A stretch of DNA of 47,205 bases from UMGS1696 sp964558485 (GTDB lineage Bacteria; Bacillota; Clostridia; Oscillospirales; CAG-272). Under the pieces are notes generated by a model that searched no databases, had not been told where the DNA came from, and saw nothing but the letters and a program-made list of their open reading frames with translations. Every line of letters starts with the position of its first letter. The stretch's first letter is position 1. Shown here one piece after another: positions 37,913 to 45,650 of the stretch. The position numbers and the translations under genes were made by a program. The stretch lies in the NCBI GenBank assembly GCA_964558485.1, contig CAZLED010000008.1, positions 1 through 47,205 on the forward strand. Reading direction: 5' to 3'.

Positions 37913-39193
37913 ATGAAAACCAAAGCTGTACGACTGTATGGAAAGCTGGACCTGCGTCTGGAAGAGTTTGAACTGCCTGCCATCAAAGACGATGAGATCT
38001 TAGCCTGTGTTATCTCCGACAGTATCTGTATGTCCTCCTACAAGGCCTCTTCTCAGGGCTCTGACCACAAGAGAGTGCCCAACGACGTGGCAGAAAACCC
38101 CGTCATTATCGGTCACGAATTCTGCGGTAAGATCGTAGAAGTGGGTGCCAAGTGGGCCGATCAGTTCAAGCCTGGTGACAAGTTCGTCATCCAGCCGGCT
38201 CTGAACTACAAGGGTTCTCTGGCTTCTCCCGGATACTCCTACAAGTACATCGGCGGCGACGCTACCTACGTGATCATTCCCCACGAAGTCATGGAGCTGG
38301 GCTGCCTGCTGCCGTACAACGGGGACGCATACTTCTATGGCTCCCTGACCGAACCCATGTCCTGCATCGTGGGTGGTTTCCACGCCAACTACCACACCAC
38401 GCCCGGTTCCTACGTCCACAAGATGGAATGCAAGGAAAGAGGCAACATGGCGATCTTAGCCGGTGCTGGTCCTATGGGTCTGGGCTGTGCAGACTATGCC
38501 ATCCACGGTGGCAACCCTCCGAAGCTGCTGGTGATCACCGATATCGATGACGCTCGTCTGGCAAGAGCTGCTACACTGACCACCGTAGAGGATGCTGCTG
38601 CCAACGGTGTAAAGCTGGTATACGTCAACACCAATGGCATCGAAAATCCCGTAGAATACATCCGTTCTCTGACCGACGGCGCCGGCTTTGACGACGTGTT
38701 CGTATATGCCCCTGTAAAGTCTGTTGTGGAAATGGGCGACGCTCTGCTGGGTCGTGACGGCTGCCTGAACTTCTTCGCCGGCCCCACCAACACCGAGTTC
38801 TCCGCTATGTTCAACTTCTACAATGTCCACTACGGCGCTACCCACATCGTTGGTACCAGCGGCGGCAACACCGAGGACATGAAGGAATCCATCAAGCTGA
38901 TGACCGAAGGCAAGATCAATCCGGCTGGCATGATCACCCATGTAGGCGGTCTGGACTCCGTTGCCGAGACCACCAACAACCTGCCCCACATCAAGGGTGG
39001 TAAGAAGCTGGTATACACCCACATCAACCTGCCCATGACCGCTATCGAAGATTTCGGTAAGGCTGCGGAAGAAAACAAGGGCACTGAAATTGGCGACCTG
39101 TTTGCCGATCTGGACGTGATCTGCAAGGAAGCCGGCGGTCTGTGGTGCGCCAAGGCTGAGGAACGCATCCTGAAGCTGGCAAAGGATCTGTAA
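37913..39193 (+). CDS. Zinc-type medium-chain dehydrogenase, L-sorbose-1-phosphate reductase-like
   Basis: A 426-aa cytoplasmic dehydrogenase. GroES-like half: VISDSICMSSYKASSQGSDH, NPVIIGHEFCGKIVEVGAKW (GHE motif). Rossmann half: AILAGAGPMGLGCADYAIHG. The SDSICMSSYK motif and length match SorE-type sugar-phosphate reductases rather than classical alcohol dehydrogenases. Start chosen at the ATG after AGAAGGAAC; a longer frame from 37745 overlaps the antitoxin RNA on the other strand. Substrate is inferred. Confidence 0.85.
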   Translation: MKTKAVRLYGKLDLRLEEFELPAIKDDEILACVISDSICMSSYKASSQGSDHKRVPNDVAENPVIIGHEFCGKIVEVGAKWADQFKPGDKFVIQPALNYKGSLASPGYSYKYIGGDATYVIIPHEVMELGCLLPYNGDAYFYGSLTEPMSCIVGGFHANYHTTPGSYVHKMECKERGNMAILAGAGPMGLGCADYAIHGGNPPKLLVITDIDDARLARAATLTTVEDAAANGVKLVYVNTNGIENPVEYIRSLTDGAGFDDVFVYAPVKSVVEMGDALLGRDGCLNFFAGPTNTEFSAMFNFYNVHYGATHIVGTSGGNTEDMKESIKLMTEGKINPAGMITHVGGLDSVAETTNNLPHIKGGKKLVYTHINLPMTAIEDFGKAAEENKGTEIGDLFADLDVICKEAGGLWCAKAEERILKLAKDL

Positions 39194-39254
39194 GATTCTT
39201 GGAGGATCTGTAATCTTTTGCGGTTCCCTGAGCCCTAAAAATCTATAAGATCCC

Positions 39255-39295
39255 GATCCCCTGTATGTGCGCGCGTACAGGGGATCTTGCTTTAT
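39255..39295 (+). terminator. Terminator of the dehydrogenase gene
   Basis: GATCCCCTGTA (39255-39265) pairs with TACAGGGGATC (39276-39286), followed by TTGCTTTATT. Confidence 0.85.
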
Positions 39296-39322
39296 TACAA
39301 ATGTAAAATTAGACAAATCCTA

Positions 39323-39366
39323 TTGACTTTTTTGCCCAAAACTTTTTTGCCCAAAAGGTGTATACT
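39323..39366 (+). promoter_or_regulatory. Promoter with a 15-bp tandem duplication in the spacer
   Basis: TTGACT (39323-39328) and TATACT (39361-39366) are 32 bp apart. CTTTTTTGCCCAAAA occurs twice in perfect tandem (39327-39341, 39342-39356). Removing one copy would give a spacer of exactly 17 bp and a consensus promoter. In the present form the hexamer at the right distance is AAAACT, a poor -35 box, so the promoter is probably weak or off. Confidence 0.7.
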
Positions 39367-39405
39367 AAGACAAATACATTTCTGCTTTTAAGGAGCAAAA
39401 CCACT

Positions 39406-40869
39406 ATGCAAAAACGGATCTTTTTATGCCTGCTTGCCCTGTTGCTGACACTTTCAGCTACGTCTTGCGGCAACAGCGCAGACGAAACCAGCACCAAGGA
39501 AACGACAGCGAACGCCGACACCACGGTCGAGGAGACCGCAGCGGAGACTACCGCACTGGAAGGACTGGCAAAGGAAAGCTTTGACGGTCGTACCTACACC
39601 ATTTTGGATGCCAACGACCACACGGATATGCACGTCAACATCCACGTCGGCGAGCTGAACGGGGACGCCATCAACGACGCCATCTACAACCGGGACCTGT
39701 CGGTGTCCGATAAGACCGGCGTTACCATTGTCTACGAGCAGACGGAGCCTGCATCTCCCGGCTGTACCCAGCTGCAGAACAACGTCATGGCCGGGGACGA
39801 ATCCTACCAGATCGTGATCGGGCCCGTACTGGGTGACGGTATTGCCAAGCTGTCCACCAATGGCGTGCTGTACAACCTGAACGAAATGGAAGGTGCCGAC
39901 TGGACAACACCCTGGTGGAGCGCACTGATGTATGACACCATGCAGCTCAAGGGCAAGTTCCTATACACCACCGGGGACATCGCTGCCTCCGTGTACCAGG
40001 CACCCTTCTGCGTGTTCTACAACGTAGATCTGGGCATCGATTACGGCCTGGACGTGTCCGACCTGTTTGCAGACGTGCGCAACGGGGACTGGACCTATGA
40101 GAAGCTCTTCACCATGACCGAAGGCATGAACCAGGATTTGGACGGCAACAACAAGTACGACGAAGAGGACTTTGCCGGGATCATGGTCCAGACCGGCTAC
40201 GACTCCATGAATGCACTGATGACCTCCTGCGGCATCCATATGTCGGAAATCGACGACGAGGGCAATCTGGTGGTCAACCTGATGAACGAAAAGACCATCG
40301 GCACCATGGAAATGATGCACCACCTGTACGACCCCTGCTTCAAATATTCCAGCAACACCGCATCTACCCACTATATGTTCCCGGAAGGCAGAGGTCTGTT
40401 CCTGATCCACAAGGTGGAGACGGCTACAGCAGCGCTGCGGGAAATGGAGGACGACTTTGCCATCCTGCCCATGCCCAAGTACGATACAACCCAGGACACC
40501 TACTACAGTCTGGTCAGCGGCTGGGTGGACTGCTTCATCGCCATGCCCAAGAACCTGAGCGATCCGCACTTCAACGGCTACGTAACGGAAGCATTGGCAA
40601 GAGCCGCCTACGACACCGTCCGTCCGGCAGCCTTTGAGACCACGCTGAAGGGCAAGACCGCCAGAGACGCCGAAAGCGTTGCCATGCTGGACCTGATCTT
40701 CAATACCCTGTACTGTGACTTCAACTGCCTGCACAACTTCGGCAGCATCTGCACCAAGATGTCGGATTGGCTGGTATCCGGTGAGGGCTTTGCATCCGGC
40801 TATGCCTCTGTGGAATCGGCGATCCAGAGTGCCATCGAAAAGCTGACGGAAAGCTACAGCCAGGACTGA
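39406..40869 (+). CDS. Extracellular solute-binding lipoprotein
   Basis: A 487-aa lipoprotein; signal MQKRIFLCLLALLLTLSATS with lipobox LSATS|C21. A Thr/Glu/Ala-rich linker (24-52) precedes the binding domain (from YTILDANDHTDMHVN on), which has the family-1-like features GDESYQIVIGP, NGVLYNLNEM, FCVFYNVDLG and EGRGLFLIHKVE. It probably binds a sugar or peptide for an ABC importer, but no permease or ATPase gene is adjacent, so it may be an orphan receptor. AAGGAG site. Confidence 0.82.
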   Translation: MQKRIFLCLLALLLTLSATSCGNSADETSTKETTANADTTVEETAAETTALEGLAKESFDGRTYTILDANDHTDMHVNIHVGELNGDAINDAIYNRDLSVSDKTGVTIVYEQTEPASPGCTQLQNNVMAGDESYQIVIGPVLGDGIAKLSTNGVLYNLNEMEGADWTTPWWSALMYDTMQLKGKFLYTTGDIAASVYQAPFCVFYNVDLGIDYGLDVSDLFADVRNGDWTYEKLFTMTEGMNQDLDGNNKYDEEDFAGIMVQTGYDSMNALMTSCGIHMSEIDDEGNLVVNLMNEKTIGTMEMMHHLYDPCFKYSSNTASTHYMFPEGRGLFLIHKVETATAALREMEDDFAILPMPKYDTTQDTYYSLVSGWVDCFIAMPKNLSDPHFNGYVTEALARAAYDTVRPAAFETTLKGKTARDAESVAMLDLIFNTLYCDFNCLHNFGSICTKMSDWLVSGEGFASGYASVESAIQSAIEKLTESYSQD

Positions 40870-40903
40870 GCCGACTATAGGTCATTCCGAAGCGAATATA
40901 AAA

Positions 40904-40942
40904 ATACCCCTGAAGGCTTCGTGCTCTCAGGGGTATCGTTTT
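40904..40942. terminator. Terminator after the lipoprotein gene
   Basis: ATACCCCTGA (40904-40913) pairs with TCAGGGGTAT (40927-40936), followed by CGTTTTG. Confidence 0.8.
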
Positions 40943-40950
40943 GCTGCGGC

Positions 40951-41394
40951 TTATTTTTCTTCTGTATCTTCTGCAGGTGTTTCTGTCGGTGCTTCTGCAG
41001 AAGCTGCTGTGGTTTCCGTTGCTTCCGCCGTTGCTGCAGGTTCCGTCTGATCCGGCGTTCTGTTATCGACGATCAGCGTGATCTCCACCGGATCTTTGGA
41101 CGGAATGGGGTCGTGGATATGTTCCTGTGCGTAGCTTTTGGCGTAGTGTTCGAACACCAGGGTGGCAACCAGACCGGCAAGGGTCCAGAGCAAATGCAGG
41201 ATGGAGGCGAAGATGTTCCAGTGCCCCGTGAATTCCAGCACATACCCAATGATCACACCCACGAGCCAAACAAAGAAGAGGATGGTGTGCTGCTTGAAAT
41301 ACCGATTGGAAAACGCAGTTTCGTAGTGGTCAAAGGCCTTTCGCTCCTCCGGCGTCATATCCTTCTTCTTGATCCAATCTTTTCTCTTGCTCAT
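40951..41394 (-). CDS. Small membrane protein with acidic Thr/Ala-rich tail
   Basis: A 147-aa protein: charged N-terminus (MSKRKDWIKKKDMTPEERKA), two hydrophobic segments (about 36-57 and 61-83), then VEITLIVDNRTPDQ and a tail of Thr/Glu/Ala/Pro. No family recognised. The ribosome site GAGGG supports the start. Confidence 0.65.
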   Translation of the reverse strand: MSKRKDWIKKKDMTPEERKAFDHYETAFSNRYFKQHTILFFVWLVGVIIGYVLEFTGHWNIFASILHLLWTLAGLVATLVFEHYAKSYAQEHIHDPIPSKDPVEITLIVDNRTPDQTEPAATAEATETTAASAEAPTETPAEDTEEK

Positions 41395-41440
41395 ACGGTA
41401 TATCCCTCACTTTCGGCTGTATTTTTTCTATGGCAAAATT

Positions 41441-42076
41441 TCATCGGATAAAATTGGTGCGCAATGCAGTCTCGTTTTCCGGCGGCTCGATACCGACCTT
41501 TTTGCCGGCCTCAATGCACTTCAGCAGCCACGCCATGTTCCGGCCAAGGTTCCGCATGGTCTGCAGTCCTTCTTCGTCCAGCGCCACCTGCTCCGCTTGG
41601 GAACCGTGTACCATGTTCCAATAGGTGGAGGTCACCAGAGGCATCTGGTTGATGGAGAAATAGTTTTCGATGTCGTGCAGGGCCGTTGTGGTGCCGCCTC
41701 GTCTGGCAGAGACCACCGCTGCCGCCGGCTTGTGCCGAAATGCACTGGACTGGGAGAAGAACAACCGGTCCATCAGGGAAAAGAGAGAACCGTTGGCGCT
41801 GGCATAGTATACGGGAGAACCAAATACGAATCCATCGGCTTCCCGGGCTTCGGCGGCGATCTGGTTCACCAGCGCATCTCCAGGCTCCGTATCGAACACA
41901 CATTTTCCGGCAGCCCGACATCCGCCACAGCCGATACAGCCACGGATGGCCGCTTTTCCGATGGAGATGAGCTTGGTCTCGATCCCCTGCTCACCGAGAA
42001 CTTTTGCCACTGCAGACAGTGCGGTATAGGTACAACCCGTTTCGTGGGGGCTTCCATTGATCAATAAAACTTTCAT
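41441..42076 (-). CDS. Flavodoxin-family NAD(P)H oxidoreductase with Cys cluster motif
   Basis: A 211-aa flavoprotein. FMN phosphate loop LLINGSPHETGCTYTAL (4-20) and FVFGSPVYYASANGSLFSLMDR. A compact cysteine motif C47-x2-C50-x2-C53-x5-C59 (GCIGCGGCRAAGKC) is that of iron-sulfur flavoproteins and likely binds a 4Fe-4S cluster. Start at the ATG after AAGGAG. Probably an electron-transfer or quinone/nitro reductase; partner unknown. Confidence 0.87.
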   Translation of the reverse strand: MKVLLINGSPHETGCTYTALSAVAKVLGEQGIETKLISIGKAAIRGCIGCGGCRAAGKCVFDTEPGDALVNQIAAEAREADGFVFGSPVYYASANGSLFSLMDRLFFSQSSAFRHKPAAAVVSARRGGTTTALHDIENYFSINQMPLVTSTYWNMVHGSQAEQVALDEEGLQTMRNLGRNMAWLLKCIEAGKKVGIEPPENETALRTNFIR

Positions 42077-42148
42077 AACAAAGGCTCCTTTCTCTATCAC
42101 GGTCAGAAAATGCGAAGGCATCGTGAACACCCTATCTGGTGCATCTAT

Positions 42149-42177
42149 ATTATACCATATTTTCCCACGGTTTACAA
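42149..42177 (-). promoter_or_regulatory. Promoter of the flavoprotein gene
   Basis: Minus strand -35 TTGTAA (42177-42172), 17-bp spacer, -10 TATAAT (42154-42149). Confidence 0.8.
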
Positions 42178-42265
42178 CCAGTTTGGGCGATTTTTAAGAT
42201 GAGATACATATGAGAAAACCCACAAAATATGGTGAGAAAATCGCTGACCATCGTGCATCTCGCCA

Positions 42266-42294
42266 TTGACGAAACGCCGATTTTGTGGTATACT
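42266..42294 (+). promoter_or_regulatory. Promoter of the two DMT transporter genes
   Basis: -35 TTGACG (42266-42271), 17-bp spacer, -10 TATACT (42289-42294). Confidence 0.83.
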
Positions 42295-42334
42295 TACAGC
42301 AAACTATGTCACTTTTTGGAAAGGACTTCTATCT

Positions 42335-43243
42335 ATGGTTTTCACTTTGATCCTTCTATTCATGATCGGCATCTATACCTGCCAATCGCTGGCGTGCAGT
42401 CGATTCGGGAAGCACTATCCCGGTGACCCATCTCGCACTTCTCCGGTGTTCTCCGTGCTATACGGCGGTGTATGTACCGTGTTCACGCTGGTCTTCACTG
42501 CGGTGACCGGCGGCTTTCCTCTGGCTCTGTCGCTGCCCACGATCCTGTTCGGGCTGGCCAACGGTATCGTGCTGACGACGTACAACCAATTCTTGCTCAA
42601 ATCCTCGTCCATGGGTCCCTACTCGCTGGTCATGATCTTCATGCTGTCCGGGGGCTTGCTGATCCCGGTGCTCTGGTCGGTGCTGGCCGAGGGCAACACG
42701 CTGAACATCCTCCAGTGGATCGCCATCGTGCTGATGCTGGCTTCCTTCCTGATCCTGAATAAGCCCCAGAAAGGCGAAAAGGCCACCGTGCGCTTTATCC
42801 TGTCCTGCACCATTCTGGGTGTCGCCAACGGTGTGTACGGCATCCTGATGAATACCCAGCAGGCCATGACGAACAACACCGAAAACGCCGGTATGATCGT
42901 GTTCACCTTTGGCACCGGTGCTGTGCTGTCCTTCCTGATGCTGCTGCTGCCCAAGAAGGGTGAAGCCTTCGCACCGGGCAAATCGGTGAAGGAAGCCTTC
43001 CGTCTCAATAAGACCTGCCTGGCGTGGGGACTGGCTTCGGCGCTGTCTGCATCGGTGGCGGTGAACATCCTCATGTGGATCCTGTCCAAGGTGAACGTTG
43101 CCGTGGTGTATGCCATGACCAACGGCGGCGTGCTGCTGGTATCGGTGCTGATCTCGCTGTTCTTCCTGGGAGAAAAATGCACCAAGCTCAAGGCAGTGGG
43201 CATTGCATTGGCAACGGCATCCATCGTGCTGCTGAGTATCTAA
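42335..43243 (+). CDS. DMT/EamA-like transporter (1)
   Basis: A 302-aa membrane protein with ten hydrophobic segments (VFTLILLFMIGIYTCQSLAC to VGIALATASIVLLS) and an internal duplication as in drug/metabolite transporters. Start at the ATG after GGAAAGGA; the longer frame from 42266 begins in the -35 box. Substrate unknown. The next DMT gene begins 12 nt after its stop, so the two may form a pair. Confidence 0.82.
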   Translation: MVFTLILLFMIGIYTCQSLACSRFGKHYPGDPSRTSPVFSVLYGGVCTVFTLVFTAVTGGFPLALSLPTILFGLANGIVLTTYNQFLLKSSSMGPYSLVMIFMLSGGLLIPVLWSVLAEGNTLNILQWIAIVLMLASFLILNKPQKGEKATVRFILSCTILGVANGVYGILMNTQQAMTNNTENAGMIVFTFGTGAVLSFLMLLLPKKGEAFAPGKSVKEAFRLNKTCLAWGLASALSASVAVNILMWILSKVNVAVVYAMTNGGVLLVSVLISLFFLGEKCTKLKAVGIALATASIVLLSI

Positions 43244-43255
43244 GGAGTAAACTTC

Positions 43256-44191
43256 ATGCAAACAAACAAAACCAATCTCCGTGGCATCGTATTTCTGGTG
43301 GTCACGGCTGTGGTGTGGGGCTTCGCTTTTGTGGCGCAGACCACCGGCTCCGACCACGTGGGTACCTTCTTATTCAATGGGATCCGGTTCCTGTTGGGTG
43401 CGGCGTCGCTCTTTCCGGTGATCGCTCTGTTTGAAAAAGGCGCCGACGACCCCCAGCGGACCAAGATCACCTTGGTGGCCGGTGCGGTGTGTGGCGTGTT
43501 GCTCTTTGCTGCTTCGACCCTGCAGCAGTACGGCATCGAGCTGTACAACAGGGCAGGGTACCCGGATAGCTCCGGTCGTGCCGGGTTTCTGACCGCACTG
43601 TACATGGTCATCGTTCCCCTGATCGGCCTGTTGCAAAAGAAGCGTCCTAGCCTGACCACCTGGGGTGGCGTGGCATTGGCGGCGGTGGGACTGTTCTTTG
43701 TGTCCGTGTCGGAAAGCTTTACGGTGTCGGCAGAGGATCTGGTGGTGATCGCCTGTGCGGTGCTGTTTGCGCTGCATATCATCGTCATCGACCAGTTTGG
43801 TGACCGGATCTATTCGCTGCACTTTGCGCAAATGCAGTTCGCCGTCTGTGGTGTGCTGAGCTTTGCCGGCTGGGGCATCACCATTGGTTCCGGCGTGGCG
43901 ACCATGGAAACCCTTGCCGACCTGCAGGCCGCACTGCTGCCCATTCTGTACGGCGGTTTTATGTCCGTAGGCGTGGCGTACACCTGCCAGATTCTGGGGC
44001 AAAAGAATGCGGAGCCTGCCTTTGCATCGGTGATCCTGTCCATGGAATCCATGTTTTCCGTCATCGGCGGCGCACTGATCCTTCACGAACGCATGACGGC
44101 CCGTGGCTACCTGGGCTGTGCGCTGATCTTTGCCGGTGTGCTGCTGACCCAGGTGAAGCTGCCGAAGCCGGGCAAAAAGAAATCCGAATGA
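43256..44191 (+). CDS. DMT/EamA transporter (2)
   Basis: A 311-aa membrane protein with two EamA repeats: GIVFLVVTAVVWGFAFVAQT...NGIRFLLGAASL and LVVIACAVLFALHIIVIDQF...ESMFSVIGGALILHERMT, ten helices in all. Probable exporter of amino acids or other metabolites. AAGGAGT site; operon with the preceding transporter. Confidence 0.9.
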   Translation: MQTNKTNLRGIVFLVVTAVVWGFAFVAQTTGSDHVGTFLFNGIRFLLGAASLFPVIALFEKGADDPQRTKITLVAGAVCGVLLFAASTLQQYGIELYNRAGYPDSSGRAGFLTALYMVIVPLIGLLQKKRPSLTTWGGVALAAVGLFFVSVSESFTVSAEDLVVIACAVLFALHIIVIDQFGDRIYSLHFAQMQFAVCGVLSFAGWGITIGSGVATMETLADLQAALLPILYGGFMSVGVAYTCQILGQKNAEPAFASVILSMESMFSVIGGALILHERMTARGYLGCALIFAGVLLTQVKLPKPGKKKSE

Positions 44192-44238
44192 GCCAAGCGA
44201 CACCGAAATCATTTTTGCTGATTTTACCAAGAAACCTA

Positions 44239-44267
44239 TTGCAATTTTTGAAAAAATATGGTATACT
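44239..44267 (+). promoter_or_regulatory. Promoter of the glycoside-hydrolase-like gene
   Basis: -35 TTGCAA (44239-44244), 17-bp spacer, -10 TATACT (44262-44267). Confidence 0.82.
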
Positions 44268-44299
44268 GCTGGTGAACGCAACAAAGGAGGCTATCGAAT

Positions 44300-45580
44300 A
44301 TGGAACATAAGATATTAGCTCGCTATCCCCTGGGCAATCCCCATCGGGTTTGGCGGCAGGACAATTTCGTCCTTTCCACCTTTTCTGCCAAAGGGGAAAA
44401 TATGCGTGACGTGTTGGAAAACTGCGCCGACGCCGGATTCAATCTGCTGGAAATGGGCTGGGCTACCCACGAACAGGCCGAGGAAGCATTGCAGCTTTGC
44501 GAAGAACTGAATATCGACCTGCTGTACCAGGATTTCTCCGTGTTCGGCGGTATGCAGGGACATCACCTGGACAGAGGCCCGTGGGACAATGCCAAGGCCG
44601 TGGTGGACCATGTGCGTGGCTACAAATCCTGTGTGGGCTACTACATCTGGGACGAGCCGTACCAGCATGAACAATTGGTCGAGGCACGCCGGGTGGTGGA
44701 TCTGTTCCAGAAGGAAGACCCGGCACGCTGTCCCTTTACCGTGGCGATCCCCAGCTACAACGACAAATTCAACTGGCAGAACGGTCTGTTCGGCGCATAT
44801 TTGTACGATTACGTGACCATCATCGATCCGCCGGTGCTGTCGCTGGACTATTATCCCATCGGTCTGTCCGGGTACAACGACGACGTGCAGCTGGATACGT
44901 CCCTCATGTGGTGCGACTTAGGGCTCATGCGGCAGCTTTGCGCACGACACGACCTGCCCCTGTGGTTCTATTACCAGGCCGTGAACCTGCATAAGTATGC
45001 CCATTTTGAATTCCCCATGGTGCGGATGATGATGTACGCCGCCGTGCTGTATGGTGCAAAGGCACTGCAGCAGTACACCGCTGTGGATTCTGTCATCGAC
45101 GAAGCCGGGCAGAAGAGCATCTTCTTCGAGGAGACCAAGGCGATCCACGGCGAATTCCGGAAGCTGGGCAATACGCTGATGGCACTGGAATCGAAGCACG
45201 TGTTCCATTCGGCCGACCTGCTGCCGGGTTCTCCGTACATGACCGGGCTGGCAGACGACATCATCGACAGCGCATGGCTGGCAGAAGCTTTGCCGAAGCG
45301 TGTGTCTGTTGGGGAATTGGAGGACGCATATGGCAACACCTACCTGGTGATCCTGAACCGGGACTTCACCACGGACAAGACCATCACGCTGCCCCTGAAG
45401 AAGACCAGCCGCCTGTACGAGGTGAGCCGGGTCACCGGGCGGCAGAGCGTACTTTCCGACGCAGCAGACCAGATCGAGGTCACGCTGGCCATGGGGGATG
45501 CCATCGTACTGCGGATCCAGGATGCCACGGAGGATGCATACACGGTGGAATACCGGATCGATAAGGATAAGAAAAATTAA
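44300..45580 (+). CDS. Glycoside-hydrolase-like TIM-barrel protein
   Basis: A 426-aa protein without a signal peptide. Barrel features: NMRDVLENCADAGFNLLEMG, DLLYQDFSVFGGM and GYYIWDEPYQHEQ, with E119 of WDEP placed like the acid/base Glu of clan GH-A enzymes; LSLDYYPIG and LPLWFYYQA follow. The C-terminal 90 residues are a small beta domain (YLVILNRDFTTDKTITLPLK). It resembles beta-galactosidase-like proteins of uncertain family. Activity unproven. AAAGGAGG site; monocistronic. Confidence 0.7.
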   Translation: MEHKILARYPLGNPHRVWRQDNFVLSTFSAKGENMRDVLENCADAGFNLLEMGWATHEQAEEALQLCEELNIDLLYQDFSVFGGMQGHHLDRGPWDNAKAVVDHVRGYKSCVGYYIWDEPYQHEQLVEARRVVDLFQKEDPARCPFTVAIPSYNDKFNWQNGLFGAYLYDYVTIIDPPVLSLDYYPIGLSGYNDDVQLDTSLMWCDLGLMRQLCARHDLPLWFYYQAVNLHKYAHFEFPMVRMMMYAAVLYGAKALQQYTAVDSVIDEAGQKSIFFEETKAIHGEFRKLGNTLMALESKHVFHSADLLPGSPYMTGLADDIIDSAWLAEALPKRVSVGELEDAYGNTYLVILNRDFTTDKTITLPLKKTSRLYEVSRVTGRQSVLSDAADQIEVTLAMGDAIVLRIQDATEDAYTVEYRIDKDKKN

Positions 45581-45590
45581 GTAAAACAAA

Positions 45591-45636
45591 AAAACAGCAC
45601 AGCGTTCGATTTTTCGTTCCCTGTGCTGTTTTATTT
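45591..45636. terminator. Bidirectional terminator between convergent genes
   Basis: AAAACAGCACAG (45591-45602) pairs with CTGTGCTGTTTT (45621-45632), followed by ATTTTT. Confidence 0.9.
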
Positions 45637-45650
45637 TTACTTAGAAATCG

